A model generated the notes under the pieces. The model had not been told where the DNA came from. It did not search any database and saw nothing but the letters and a program-made list of their open reading frames with translations. From Lewinella sp039816955 (GTDB lineage: Bacteria; Bacteroidota; Bacteroidia; Chitinophagales; Saprospiraceae), in contig JBCBWU010000010.1 of NCBI GenBank assembly GCA_039816955.1, forward strand, positions 1 through 64,000: a stretch of 64,000 nucleotides of DNA. The letters run 5' to 3'. The position numbers and the translations under genes are program-made. Positions 8,070-17,938 of the stretch are shown one piece after another (the stretch's first letter is position 1; every line of letters begins with the position of its first letter).

Positions 8070-8335
8070 GTAGGTCAGAAATAGGAAATTAGAAATAGGA
8101 GATCGGAGGTTGGAAGTGGGAAATCGGAAGTAAAAACGGAGGTTCATTTGGCGGCTTTGCTTAAGAACGTAGATGCATGGACGCGATTCACCGCGTCAAC
8201 CCTATTATTCTTCCGTTCCTTCCCTCAAACTCACCGAAACAATAATGCCCTGCCGCATAAGCAGCAGAGCACATCGACACAACTTCTAAAAAAATTGTAT
8301 TCCGCTCTTCGCGAGAGCGTAGATCTCCGTGTTTC
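8070..8335. repeat. Intergenic region with purine-rich degenerate repeat
   Basis: Bases 8077-8130 are a run of imperfect hexamer-like units (GAAATAGGAAATTAGAAATA and variants such as ATCGGAGG, TTGGAAGT). They recall one arm of the inverted hexamer clusters at 28042-28209 and 47287-47598. Near 8311-8327 is a small hairpin (CGCTCT/AGAGCG). No gene is evident in this stretch. Confidence 0.4.
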
Positions 8336-9286
8336 TTAAGGCAGGATAACCGCGTCAATAGCATGTACCACACCATTAGCGCCCTGTACATCAGTAGCGA
8401 TGATGTTAGCAGTGTTAACACCAGCATTGATTACTGGAGTAGCACCGTCTAAATTGATAGAGAAAGTAGCACCTTGGAAAGAGGCTACATCAGCATCACT
8501 TACGATATCACCAGCGCGTACATTAGCGCCAGCAACTACGTGGTAGCGTAGTACAGCGTCCAAAGTTTCTACAGGAATATCGTCCAAGCTGTTCCACTCG
8601 TTGTTACTAGCCAACAGTGCTTCGAAAGCAGCATTAGTTGGAGCAAATACAGTGAATGGACCCTCACCAGTCAGGATGTCAACAAAATCAGTAGTCAAGT
8701 CAGAACGAGTCAAAGCGGCTACCAAGATGCTGAAGTCTGGGTTAGCAACAGCGAAAGTTACTACGGTAGCAGGTACGATAACCGCGTCTACTGTGTGGAT
8801 TACACCGTTCGCTACTTCTTCGTCAGCAGCAGTTACGTTTACACCACCGTTGATTACTACACCACCATCCGTGTTTACGAACAAGCTCAATGGCTCATCA
8901 GTATCGAATTCAGCAGCAGTATTGTAGTACTGAGTTAACAACTTATCAGAAGTCTCAACGCTTCCGAATACGTGGTACAACAATACGTCACGTAGCAAAG
9001 CCTGTGGGATATCACTTAGGCTGGTGAAGTTATTAGCTGCCAAGAAAGCATCGAAAGCAGCGTTGGTTGGAGCAAACAAGGTAAAGTTTGCACTACGGTC
9101 GTTCAGTACGTCTACCAAGTCAGCAGCTACTACCGCATCAACAAGGGTGCTGAAGTTGGCATTTTCCTGAGCAAATTCTACAATGGTAGGATCCTCTACA
9201 GTGTTGTCATCATCATCACAAGAAACAAAAGTTAGGGATAGGGCTAGCATCACTAGGATACTGTAAGCATACGAATGCACTTTCAT
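8336..9286 (-). CDS. Lipoprotein with two fasciclin (FAS1) domains
   Basis: A 316-residue protein started at the ATG at 9286, which gives a lipoprotein signal (MKVHSYAYSILVMLALSLTFVSC) with an acidic run DDDD after the lipid-attachment cysteine. Two FAS1 repeats follow, at about residues 35-175 and 176-316. Each has the FAS1 H1-like motif (FTLFAPTNAAFDAFL and FTVFAPTNAAFEALL) and the H2-like end (ANGVIHTVDAVIVP and ANGVVHAIDAVILP). FAS1 domains mediate cell adhesion or matrix binding outside the cell. The protein is probably anchored in the outer membrane. Upstream ATG codons exist in frame up to 9340 but would spoil the signal peptide. No partner genes adjoin. Confidence 0.9.
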   Translation of the reverse strand: MKVHSYAYSILVMLALSLTFVSCDDDDNTVEDPTIVEFAQENANFSTLVDAVVAADLVDVLNDRSANFTLFAPTNAAFDAFLAANNFTSLSDIPQALLRDVLLYHVFGSVETSDKLLTQYYNTAAEFDTDEPLSLFVNTDGGVVINGGVNVTAADEEVANGVIHTVDAVIVPATVVTFAVANPDFSILVAALTRSDLTTDFVDILTGEGPFTVFAPTNAAFEALLASNNEWNSLDDIPVETLDAVLRYHVVAGANVRAGDIVSDADVASFQGATFSINLDGATPVINAGVNTANIIATDVQGANGVVHAIDAVILP

Positions 9287-9494
9287 CGTGAATTGTTTTA
9301 TGGTTTTTTTAGAAAGTTTACACGCCATCAACATGATCATTCAGGCATTGTTCGCACCTGATACGCAAAATTGCCAATGGCTGACAAAGTGATAAATTAG
9401 GTTCGCACATTTTGCCACCTTCGGTCGTTATACCAAGTTTTTGTCGTCAAACAAGATCTTAGATTTCCCTCCTTTAGTCACTTAAATGACGAAA

Positions 9495-9523
9495 GCGGAA
9501 GCATGCTATTTGCACACTTCCGC
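9495..9523 (-). terminator. Weak hairpin downstream of the metalloprotease gene
   Basis: An inverted repeat GCGGAAG/CTTCCGC with a 15-base loop lies about 50 bases beyond the stop at 9572. The run after it on the minus strand (TTTCGTC) is short, so this is a weak terminator at best. Confidence 0.35.
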
Positions 9524-9571
9524 CTTCAAAGGCTTAAAGGCTGTTTAAGCCAATATTCTTAGTAAATACAC

Positions 9572-12500
9572 TTATTGCTTGATTAAGCGAGTTGTTCTTC
9601 CGCCCAATTGAACCAAATAAACGCCAGCTGGCAATACCTCTGTCGGCATCTGATACTGCAGGCTACCAGCAGGTAATTGTTCTTGCCAGAGTAACTGACC
9701 ATCGATTCGGTACAAGCGCAGTGGTAGTTGGGATTCCGCTGGTTCGCCAAGTTGAATTTGCACCCAGCCTTGGGTTGGGTTAGGGAATAAGCGGAACGCT
9801 GGCCCGGTTTTAAGGTCCTCAGTATTCACTACCGCATCTTCGTCTATCTTAATATTGAACTCCTGCACGGGTAGGAAACCTCCAGTACCGTCCTCCACCA
9901 CAAAAGTAAAGTCGTCGTAGATCACATCCGGATTGGTGTTTAAGTAACGGAGATTACCCGCATTAATCGTTCCCTGAGTGAAATTACTACCAACTTCGAG
10001 TTCCTCATCAATACGGAATAAAGTACCATGCTCCGGGGTACTCACCAACGTATAAGTGAGCTGAAAGGGCCCTTGCTCAGCATCGGAAATGGAGAGTAAG
10101 TCTTCACCGATAGGGTTACTTTCCAAAGGAGGTACGAAAAGGGTATCGTTATCTAACAAATTAGGAGCAACTGCATTCCCCTGAGCACAAAACTCAATGC
10201 TCCAATCTCCCACCTGCCCGGGTGCACCAAAGCCGGTTTCCAGTACTTTCACCCGCATAGTCCAGGTACCTTGGCTGGTTTCACCGATAAAGGCTGCTAA
10301 TGGCTCAACGGGTTGAAAGAGAACCTGATCGTCTGGTGGACAAAAGATTTCTAGTGGCGCATCATCATCAAAGCCAATTCGTACTTGATCGGTACCGAAA
10401 CAGCTCTGGTCGTACAGGCGAACTTCCGTTCCCGACGGGCTAATCACAGAAATATAAAAGTTCTGTATGGGCTGATAACGAACAGCGACATTTGGAATAT
10501 TTACATCACTGATAACCCCTTCGAACGGCACAAATATCTCGGACTCAATGGTAGGCAATGGGCCGGTACCGGGAATTGTAATGGGTGTATCCTCGGAAGC
10601 CTGTGGACTACAGATGGCGTTAATTGTATGAAATACTTGTGGCTGGCGCCAATCTCCTGTACCACATTCGTTGGTTGCACGGACCCGCCAGAAAAACAGC
10701 GTATTCGCAGCGAACTGAATGGATGGTGTGTAGGATGTTTCTGTCATTCCGTAGCTGCTATCTAGAATGTTGCTAAAGGCCGCATCATCCGAAAGCTCCC
10801 AGTCGTAGGTCAAAGCGTTTGGCAAGGCTGACCATGAGAAATCTGCTCCAAGATTAATCCCATTTTCACCCTCCGCTGGTGTCAATAGTTCTAACTCACT
10901 AAAGTCGTTATCTACTATTTCAAAATAGAGACTTCGTATCACTGGATCCAGATCCGGAGAACTAGTAGCAACTTGAATTTCCAGTGGACCGTCATAGTTT
11001 TCTAAGGCGGTAAAATCCAGTGAGAGACTAGTAGATTCGCCTGGGGTAAGATCTGTATCCGCAAAGTTAGCGACTACTCCTTCGGGCAATTCACTACTAA
11101 TCGCTAAACTGACTAGCCCTTCAAAGTCTAATACTGATCCAGTATTGAAAGTAACTTCGGCTACGTCTGGCAAACAAATCTGCTGGAACACCGGACCGTA
11201 ACTTACCGTATACGTAGGCTCTTCGGCCGGTTCGATGCGGAAGTCATTGTTGGAAATATCAAAGAAAATATTGTCGGCAGCTTCTACCCGAATGCGCATT
11301 TCATTACCCGTAAACTCAGGAACCGTCACAAAGGCAGAACCAATATTTGGTGTTTCGGTCAATAACGTATGTGGATAAGTAAATCCACCATCAGTGGAAA
11401 GACGGATATTGACCAACTGACAATTTACAAATTCATTAGTGGTGTTGGCTACATCCCAGGTCACCTCGCGATATTCTCCAACCTTCCAACTCTCACTTCC
11501 CGTGTTTGGTGACATTACCAGGAATGGCCCAGCCGAAGCAGTACTGCGAAAAGCTACATCCTCCCAAAGTGTCGCACCAATCTCAGGATTGTTATCGCGC
11601 ACGGTACAGCGGAAGGTTAAGTCACGACTATATGTTGGTAGGACCTCCGTGTTTTCACTCGAATTGTTAACCAGGATTGGAAGTCGTGGAAACACCCGAT
11701 TAGGATCGGCATTAGGTGGAAAACTGCGGAATAAAGGAGCATTACCAGTAGGCATTCCCAAGGCAGATAAGGGACCTAAATCCAGCTGTTCCCAGCAATA
11801 GGTCAAGTTATCATCATCTTGATCTTCGGCAGCTGCTATCAATTCAAAGGGAGTGCTAATCGGGATATAGAAGCCGTTGGTGTAATCAAGGGTTAGCTTA
11901 GGCTCTGAATTGTCGGTATCCAACACGGTTGCACAATTGCTACCTTGCCCCTCCCGTGTAAAGAACAAGAACTGCTCTAGTGAATGGCCGTGGTAGTAAT
12001 CATCGTTATCAAAAGCTACATTTTGTGCACCACAAGTTCCAGCGTATGACATAATAGTTGTACCTGAACCAGGCTCGTAAGCGGAACCAGTGGCCAATTG
12101 CCCTAAGCTATTCGGACAATTACTCCAGGAGTGCGCTACCGCAAATTGGTGGGCTACCTCGTGCGTAAATACCCGGCGAATAATGGCCGCAATATTGTTG
12201 GTATAGTGGCAGGTTACGCCCCGGTCTTTGCCAGTAGTACATACCTGACCACCAACTACCCCTCCTACATCTGTACAGCCGCTGGTAAAGACGTGCCCCA
12301 TGTCATAACCTACACTTGGTATGCCTGCTCCAAGAATAGCATCTCTGACCTGACCCAAGAGTTCACCTCCTTCATCAGCATTGATAAATGGATCGGTTCC
12401 TGCGTTCAAAAAGATCAATGATTCTTGATTTTCAATCAGACGAATGCGGACCCCTACTTCGCGCTCAAAAGTGGTATTAGCCAAATTGATTGCTTGCACA

Positions 12501-13207
12501 AAAGATGCCAGTACTGATTCTACCGTTCCTCCTTTTTGCTGTGCATACTCGCCGGTACAAGTGAGTGCCATTACAAATTCGTTGATATTGGCAACGGTAG
12601 ATGATTTCTCTAAACTACGCGGACGGAAGGCCTGCGGAGAAGCAACTTCTACTTCTTCTGCCTCCTCGGGTTGGTATCCACAGGCAAACTGTGGCAGATC
12701 ATCCGCAGAGAGCACAACATCATGGTTGTAGTAGACTGCGTGATAGCGAGATTGCCCCGTAGCGAAGGGCTCGAGCAGGACTTCTCCAAATGGGGACGTA
12801 TACAGCGCGGTAATACCCTGTGGGGTAAGTGTCAACCGACCTTGGAAACGCTGATCTTCCGCATCTAGGATACGATAAGTCCTTAATTGCGGCCACCGTG
12901 CCTGTAGTGCCGGTGCCATAACTGAACTTTCGATCACCTTAAAGGAACGCCAACTACCCTGAGGTAAAGGGAGTTGAATCGTCGTTTTCGATTTTTGCAG
13001 TAAACGAGTAAATTCTTGTGGTGCATCATTCAGTTGCTCGTACACATTTGCCAGTTCAATATCCATAAGCTGATAATGAGCTACCGGAAAATTGACCTCA
13101 GCGTTGCTAGGGAGATCCAGCTGATTTTCACCAATAAATTGCATCTGTTGACCCATTAATACCAGACCGCCAAACAGAAATAAGAAGCAAGTAGAAACTA
13201 ATTTCAT
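9572..13207 (-). CDS. Secreted reprolysin-like zinc metallopeptidase with P-domain and T9SS sorting domain
   Basis: The 1211-residue protein starts at the ATG at 13207 with a signal peptide (MKLVSTCFLFLFGGLVLMGQ). A propeptide-like region is followed by a reprolysin-type catalytic domain with the zinc motif HEVAHQFAVAH at residues 349-359 and a Met-turn in GTTIMSYAGTCG. After it come Ig/FnIII-like beta domains, a proprotein-convertase P-domain (about YQPIQNFYISV to GDWSIEFC), a cadherin-like repeat, and a C-terminal T9SS type A sorting domain (FRLFPNPTQG...GVYLVQLGG). It is therefore predicted to be released or attached at the cell surface. In the motif, the Gly usual at the eighth position of HExxHxxGxxH is Ala. 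A close paralogue in opposite orientation lies at 20560-24225, with the canonical Gly. Substrates are unknown. Confidence 0.9.
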   Translation of the reverse strand: MKLVSTCFLFLFGGLVLMGQQMQFIGENQLDLPSNAEVNFPVAHYQLMDIELANVYEQLNDAPQEFTRLLQKSKTTIQLPLPQGSWRSFKVIESSVMAPALQARWPQLRTYRILDAEDQRFQGRLTLTPQGITALYTSPFGEVLLEPFATGQSRYHAVYYNHDVVLSADDLPQFACGYQPEEAEEVEVASPQAFRPRSLEKSSTVANINEFVMALTCTGEYAQQKGGTVESVLASFVQAINLANTTFEREVGVRIRLIENQESLIFLNAGTDPFINADEGGELLGQVRDAILGAGIPSVGYDMGHVFTSGCTDVGGVVGGQVCTTGKDRGVTCHYTNNIAAIIRRVFTHEVAHQFAVAHSWSNCPNSLGQLATGSAYEPGSGTTIMSYAGTCGAQNVAFDNDDYYHGHSLEQFLFFTREGQGSNCATVLDTDNSEPKLTLDYTNGFYIPISTPFELIAAAEDQDDDNLTYCWEQLDLGPLSALGMPTGNAPLFRSFPPNADPNRVFPRLPILVNNSSENTEVLPTYSRDLTFRCTVRDNNPEIGATLWEDVAFRSTASAGPFLVMSPNTGSESWKVGEYREVTWDVANTTNEFVNCQLVNIRLSTDGGFTYPHTLLTETPNIGSAFVTVPEFTGNEMRIRVEAADNIFFDISNNDFRIEPAEEPTYTVSYGPVFQQICLPDVAEVTFNTGSVLDFEGLVSLAISSELPEGVVANFADTDLTPGESTSLSLDFTALENYDGPLEIQVATSSPDLDPVIRSLYFEIVDNDFSELELLTPAEGENGINLGADFSWSALPNALTYDWELSDDAAFSNILDSSYGMTETSYTPSIQFAANTLFFWRVRATNECGTGDWRQPQVFHTINAICSPQASEDTPITIPGTGPLPTIESEIFVPFEGVISDVNIPNVAVRYQPIQNFYISVISPSGTEVRLYDQSCFGTDQVRIGFDDDAPLEIFCPPDDQVLFQPVEPLAAFIGETSQGTWTMRVKVLETGFGAPGQVGDWSIEFCAQGNAVAPNLLDNDTLFVPPLESNPIGEDLLSISDAEQGPFQLTYTLVSTPEHGTLFRIDEELEVGSNFTQGTINAGNLRYLNTNPDVIYDDFTFVVEDGTGGFLPVQEFNIKIDEDAVVNTEDLKTGPAFRLFPNPTQGWVQIQLGEPAESQLPLRLYRIDGQLLWQEQLPAGSLQYQMPTEVLPAGVYLVQLGGRTTRLIKQ

Positions 13208-13369
13208 TCGTTGCTGATTTAAGCATAAAAAACAAGAAAAGGACAAGGAAACTACGGCCCGTTTAAGGCTGGATGATGTATATCTCCTGCACTGTTTTTA
13301 AAATACCGCCTAAAGTAATAATTGTCGGTTGTCCGTTCAATAGAAATACGACCTATTGTCGGATATTTA

Positions 13370-15181
13370 CTAGGAATTATCAGGTAACTCCACAACAAAA
13401 ACAGAGCCCGTCTGCTCTTTGCGATCTTCCACCCAAATTTGGCCACCGTGCAACTCTACAATTCTACGGCAGATTGCCAAACCAATCCCCGTTCCCGGAT
13501 AGCTGGAGCGAGAGTGTAAGCGCTTGAACATTTCAAATATTTGCTCGCGGTAGTTGGGCTCAATTCCGATACCATTATCGATGATCCGGAAACGAAAGCT
13601 ACGGGTTTGCTCCACGTATTCAGCCGATATTTCCACTACTGGATCAGAAGACTGGTTGTATTTGAGTGCGTTATCGATGAGGTTTTGGAACAGTTGTCGT
13701 AGGAGCTGTAAGTCAGCAGTTACAGTAGGTAGACCTTTGTAAATTAGGCGGGCATCGGTTTCAGCTATACGTTTTTCCAAACGCTCTTGCACATCCTGCA
13801 ACATGGCTTGCACATCCACCTCCTGGAGGTCTAGTGCCTCCTGCCCCAGGCGGGAGATGGCCATTACAGCCTCGACCAGCTGGTTCATCCCGTCTACACT
13901 ATCTTCGATAAACCCTAAATATTCGCTCAGTTCTGCTTCACTTCCTTTCGCCAGGTGCCTACGTAGCAATTGCGCAAAATTACCGATGTTACGAATGGGT
14001 TCTTTTAAATCATGCGAGGCAATGTAGGCAAAGCGTTCCAGTGCTTGATTGGATACCTCCAAGTCATTGGCGTAGGCCTGTATTCGTTCCTGGGAGGCCT
14101 TGTACTGGGTCAAGTCGGTACCTACAAATACGTAGCCGGCCCGATTACGGCGGCCACCCACCCACAAGCGTTTGTATAGCGGAGTTACCACAAAGAGTAG
14201 ATAGGCCAAATCACGGGTAGTTTGTACCCTAGTCTCATAGGATTCGGTGGTGTTGATCGCGAGGCGCTTGATAACCGGTTTATAACGATTCCAGTGCTCC
14301 GGTGTCAAAACCTCGGTGATCGGTACATCTTGCCAAAGTTTAGCGGTGCCGCCCATGCTCTTTAAGAAGGCCGCATTGACCTGTTTGATTCGGAAGTCCT
14401 CGTCGGTCAGCATAAACCAGTTGGTCATGGTCTTCAGCAAGTTGGGTACCGCGTACTCCGACTGTAAATCAGTCAATTGGAGATTTATAATCATTAGCCC
14501 CGAAAAGAGCGCTCCAACCGCCACATTAGCCGTCTCATTCAAAGTTGCTGGCTCTTGCAGAAAGTAGGTGAGCACATAATTACTAACAAAGGAGCCGACT
14601 ATAACGACACAGTAAATCACCACCACCGCCAAGCGGATATTCTTGGTTTGTGCGTTGCGGGCGTAGTGGAAAGGCAAATACGAAAGATAGATGCTAAAGC
14701 TGTACATGATAAACACCGCCATCACCCGAAACAAATCATTTCCTTGATAAACAGAAAGCTCTACCGCCCAGCGCCCAGCTTCGTTGGTAACAAGCTCTCC
14801 GTGCCCGTAAGGCGTGAATCCTTGTAAGATTAACATAATTCCCCCCAACACCAAGCTCAACCAAAACCAAGCCCGCTCCCAGGGTTTCATTTCCCGCGGA
14901 GAGAACTGCTGGGCATAGTGCCACATGGTGAGGATAATGAAAAGGATGGCCAGGTTCCAGATATTCTCTTGCCAAGGCCGTAGTTCTCGTACATACTCCA
15001 AGTCAGTACTGGCGTCCATCTGAAAGAAGAACATGTTCTGGACAAACAAAAAGAAGGTACTCAGCATGAAAACCTGGTACATTCTCCGGCTGCTATCCAG
15101 CCAATACACCCTCAGGCCCATCACAAAGATGGCGAACCCACTGAGCAGGGAAAACCAACCTTCAAATAAGTAGTTAGGCAT
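13370..15181 (-). CDS. Membrane sensor histidine kinase with PAS domain (orphan)
   Basis: A 603-residue protein started at the ATG at 15181. A GTG 33 bases upstream is the alternative. The N-terminal 230 residues form about seven membrane helices. A PAS-like domain follows (MTNWFMLTDEDFRIKQVNAAFLK, with YVFVGTDLTQYK at its end). A short coiled coil leads to the phosphoacceptor helix (FAYIASHDLKEPIRNIGNFAQLL; His in SHDLKEP). The ATPase domain contains the N box (LIDNALKYN), G1 (DNGIGIEP) and G2 (GTGIGLAICRRIVELHGG). It should sense a membrane or intracellular signal and phosphorylate a response regulator. None is encoded nearby, so the partner is elsewhere. The PAS ligand is unknown. Confidence 0.9.
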   Translation of the reverse strand: MPNYLFEGWFSLLSGFAIFVMGLRVYWLDSSRRMYQVFMLSTFFLFVQNMFFFQMDASTDLEYVRELRPWQENIWNLAILFIILTMWHYAQQFSPREMKPWERAWFWLSLVLGGIMLILQGFTPYGHGELVTNEAGRWAVELSVYQGNDLFRVMAVFIMYSFSIYLSYLPFHYARNAQTKNIRLAVVVIYCVVIVGSFVSNYVLTYFLQEPATLNETANVAVGALFSGLMIINLQLTDLQSEYAVPNLLKTMTNWFMLTDEDFRIKQVNAAFLKSMGGTAKLWQDVPITEVLTPEHWNRYKPVIKRLAINTTESYETRVQTTRDLAYLLFVVTPLYKRLWVGGRRNRAGYVFVGTDLTQYKASQERIQAYANDLEVSNQALERFAYIASHDLKEPIRNIGNFAQLLRRHLAKGSEAELSEYLGFIEDSVDGMNQLVEAVMAISRLGQEALDLQEVDVQAMLQDVQERLEKRIAETDARLIYKGLPTVTADLQLLRQLFQNLIDNALKYNQSSDPVVEISAEYVEQTRSFRFRIIDNGIGIEPNYREQIFEMFKRLHSRSSYPGTGIGLAICRRIVELHGGQIWVEDRKEQTGSVFVVELPDNS

Positions 15182-15320
15182 GAGATTTCGAGTCGGTGAA
15201 ACACTAACGATCACTAACTAGTCAAATGTTATTGTGTTTATTTGTACGACTACCGGGATTTTACGCCCGGCAGTCGAATCGGTAAAGTTAGAATACATTC
15301 CACTAACAGCCAAGTAAGAC

Positions 15321-16622
15321 TTAAGCCTTAGTCTGTTTTTTCATATCAGCACTGGTACGAAACTTTGCATTGCTCCAAATGGCATCTAGCGCATTGGCCA
15401 GCGCATCAATATCTGCACGAGTATGATTAGCGGATAGGCTTACGCGAAAACGCTGTTTATTCACACCTACAGCCGGATACTCAATGGCATTTACGAAGAT
15501 GCCACGTTCGTGTAACTCTCGATTGGCCAGGCGGATATTCATATCTTTCGGAACAAGCAGGGCTAACACGGCGGCCGCAGGTTTGGTCTGCAAACCGTAA
15601 TCCTGTAAGCGATCGGCAGCGTAGGCTGCCAAATCCAAAAGATTGGCTCGCCGTTCTGGCTCTTGCTCGATCACATCAATCCCTGCACACACCGCCGCCA
15701 AAGTAGTGGGTGGCAAAGCGGCAGAAAAGACATAAGGCCGAGCAAAGTAGCGGAGGTAATCGATGATCTCCCGGCGCCCAGTGATGTAGCCTCCGGAAAC
15801 CGCGAAGGATTTGCTAAAGGTACCCACGTAGACATCGATCCCATCTTCTACGCCCTGAGCCTCGGCCGTCCCCCGACCGTTGGCTCCCAGAACGCCAATG
15901 CCATGGGCATCATCCAGCAGGACAACTGCACCATGCTCTTGACAAACGGGGACCATCTCGTGCAATGGTGCTACATCTCCATCCATGGAATAGACACCTT
16001 CCATAGCTGCAAAAACAGTGGCGTATTTACTCTTATTTTTGGTCAGCAAATGAGCCAATCGTCGAGTATTATTGTGCGGAAACCGCACGTCCTCCGCTTC
16101 ACTCAGCTGCAGCCCTGCGTGCAGGGAGGCGTGACTGAGTTGGTCGTGGATCACCAGATCGTTACGCTGCGCCAGGGCACTCACTACGCCAAGGTTGGCC
16201 ATAAATCCGGCCGGAAAAATAATGGCGTCCTCGGTGTTCTTGAAGCGCGCAATCTTGGCTTCCAGTTCTCGCATTAGATTACTGTAACCATTGAGTAATG
16301 GTGGTCCGCCCATGCCGGTTCCATACTCATCGACGATATCTTTTACTCGCTGTTTCACGTCGGGATGATTGGCCAGGCCCAGATAATTGTTGGAGGCAAA
16401 CATCAGCATCTGCTTGGGGCGCTGGGTGTAAGTATCCAAAATAGTGACCTCCCGGTCGGTGGCACTGAGTAAGATACGCTGATAAGCATACTGTTCTTGT
16501 GCCTTAAGTTGGGTTAAAAATTCGCCGAATTGACGAGCGCGGGTGTTTAGATCAAGCTTGTGTTTAGAAAGCATAAAATGCACCAAGCCCTTACCTGTGG
16601 TAACGGTACTGTTGTAGTTCAT
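15321..16622 (-). CDS. PLP-dependent alpha-oxoamine synthase family enzyme (AONS/KBL/SPT-like)
   Basis: The 433-residue protein belongs to the family that condenses an amino acid with an acyl-CoA (8-amino-7-oxononanoate synthase, 2-amino-3-ketobutyrate CoA ligase, serine palmitoyltransferase). Visible motifs are FASNNYLGLANHPDV, AIIFPAGFMANLGV, HDQLSHASLHAGLQL, VLLDDAHGIGVLG (PLP-stacking region) and the PLP lysine in VGTFSKSFAVSGGYI. The usual glycine-rich GxGxGGTRNISG segment reads GTGMGGPPLLNGY here, which separates it from textbook family members. Substrate cannot be assigned: biotin synthesis and sphingolipid synthesis are both possible, and no biotin genes adjoin. The start is uncertain. 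An ATG at 16574 (MLSKHKLDL) is nearer to the family's normal N-terminus. Confidence 0.8.
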   Translation of the reverse strand: MNYNSTVTTGKGLVHFMLSKHKLDLNTRARQFGEFLTQLKAQEQYAYQRILLSATDREVTILDTYTQRPKQMLMFASNNYLGLANHPDVKQRVKDIVDEYGTGMGGPPLLNGYSNLMRELEAKIARFKNTEDAIIFPAGFMANLGVVSALAQRNDLVIHDQLSHASLHAGLQLSEAEDVRFPHNNTRRLAHLLTKNKSKYATVFAAMEGVYSMDGDVAPLHEMVPVCQEHGAVVLLDDAHGIGVLGANGRGTAEAQGVEDGIDVYVGTFSKSFAVSGGYITGRREIIDYLRYFARPYVFSAALPPTTLAAVCAGIDVIEQEPERRANLLDLAAYAADRLQDYGLQTKPAAAVLALLVPKDMNIRLANRELHERGIFVNAIEYPAVGVNKQRFRVSLSANHTRADIDALANALDAIWSNAKFRTSADMKKQTKA

Positions 16623-16843
16623 ACAAAGGGGTATTTAAGCACACCAACATTGGTGGTCTTGCCACAAAACAGCACGGTGGCATGTGTGCATTTGCCGGGG
16701 GTAGAGAGCGTAAAAAAGTTCGCTTGCACTACGCAAGCTCACATAAAACAGATACACCAATTTTATGTTTTGGCGTATTTACAAGATAAACATAAGTACT
16801 TTTTATCTACCAGTCAAGACAAATAATCATCCGATAATATAAG

Positions 16844-17938
16844 TTAATCACCAAAAGAGATGCCAATTGACCGAGCAGTATGGACCAAAGCATGATCCGG
16901 AGAGACATTTTTATTGGTCGTAATTACACTAGAGAGCGGTACACTTACAAACTCATTATTCTGATAAGCGACCATTTGCCCAAAGTCACCGGCCGCTACC
17001 ATATCAAATGCCTTCACCCCCATAGACGTAGCAAGAATACGATCAAAGGCTACCGGTGTACCACCACGCTGAATGTGCCCAAGTACCGTAGTACGAATCT
17101 GTGCTATACAACCAAGATCTTCAAGCTGGTAGCGCAGCTGATTACAAATGCCTCCTAACTTCAGATGAGGATCACCCGCGTCTTTAGCAGCGCGCCCAAA
17201 AGCTTCTCCGCCAAGTGGTTTAGCACCTTCCGCTATGACAATATTCATGAACCCCTTGCCTTTTTTGTAGCGTTTGTCAATGAGCTTCTTGATCTTCCCA
17301 GGATCGTAGGAAATTTCTGGTAGCAAACAGACCTCGGCACCGCCAGCAATGGCCGTATGCAGAGCAATCCAGCCCGCATCACGACCCATTACCTCCATAA
17401 TAATTACCCGATGGTGACTTTCGGCCGTAGTCACTAATTTATCAAAGCAATCTGTGGCAATTTGCACCGCAGTGGAAAAACCAAAAGTGTAGTCGGTAGC
17501 GGCTAAATCATTATCGATTGTTTTGGGAACACCAATAACAGGACACCCTTGCTCGTGTAGCCGCTGAGAAATACGCTGGCTGCCATCACCACCGATATTG
17601 ACCACCGCGGAGAAACCTAGATCTTTGAGCTTAGCCGTCATTTCCGGCCCACGATCAACGAGCTTCACACTACCATCCTCTTGCTTTACAGGGTAGGCTA
17701 CTGGATTGCCTTTATTGGTTGTCTTGATAATAGTGCCTCCACGTACGTGGATCCCTGCGACTCTCTTAGGCGTCAACTTCACCAGATCAGTTGGCTCACT
17801 TAGCAGACCATTGAAAGCCTCCATACTCCCCCACACTTCCCATCCACCGTGCCGTTTGGCAGATTTCACTAAACCGCGTATTACCGCGTTCAAACCAGGA
17901 CAGTCACCACCGCCAGTGGCTACTAATATCTTTTGCAT
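16844..17938 (-). CDS. pfkA: 6-phosphofructokinase
   Basis: Phosphorylates fructose 6-phosphate to the 1,6-bisphosphate in glycolysis. The start was set at the ATG at 17938 (MQKILVATGGGDCPGLNAVIRG), giving 364 residues. The open frame extends 40 codons further but without similarity. Motifs include GGGDCPGLNAVIRG, VVNIGGDGSQRIS and PKTIDNDLAATDYTFGFSTA, and the substrate-binding segment MEVMGRDAGWIALHTA. The Gly in GGDGS is the residue seen in ATP-users. The Lys in PKTIDND is the residue seen in pyrophosphate-dependent and group III enzymes, where plain ATP enzymes have PGTIDND. The phosphoryl donor is therefore not certain. A TATCTTTG promoter element lies 28 bases upstream. The neighbours are unrelated. 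Confidence 0.9.
   Translation of the reverse strand: MQKILVATGGGDCPGLNAVIRGLVKSAKRHGGWEVWGSMEAFNGLLSEPTDLVKLTPKRVAGIHVRGGTIIKTTNKGNPVAYPVKQEDGSVKLVDRGPEMTAKLKDLGFSAVVNIGGDGSQRISQRLHEQGCPVIGVPKTIDNDLAATDYTFGFSTAVQIATDCFDKLVTTAESHHRVIIMEVMGRDAGWIALHTAIAGGAEVCLLPEISYDPGKIKKLIDKRYKKGKGFMNIVIAEGAKPLGGEAFGRAAKDAGDPHLKLGGICNQLRYQLEDLGCIAQIRTTVLGHIQRGGTPVAFDRILATSMGVKAFDMVAAGDFGQMVAYQNNEFVSVPLSSVITTNKNVSPDHALVHTARSIGISFGD

Noticed and set aside
15663..16277. A 204-codon open frame on the plus strand, antisense to the oxoamine synthase gene
   Set aside because: It lies entirely within a well-conserved gene on the other strand, shows no signal or family resemblance, and its composition follows from the codons of the real gene.
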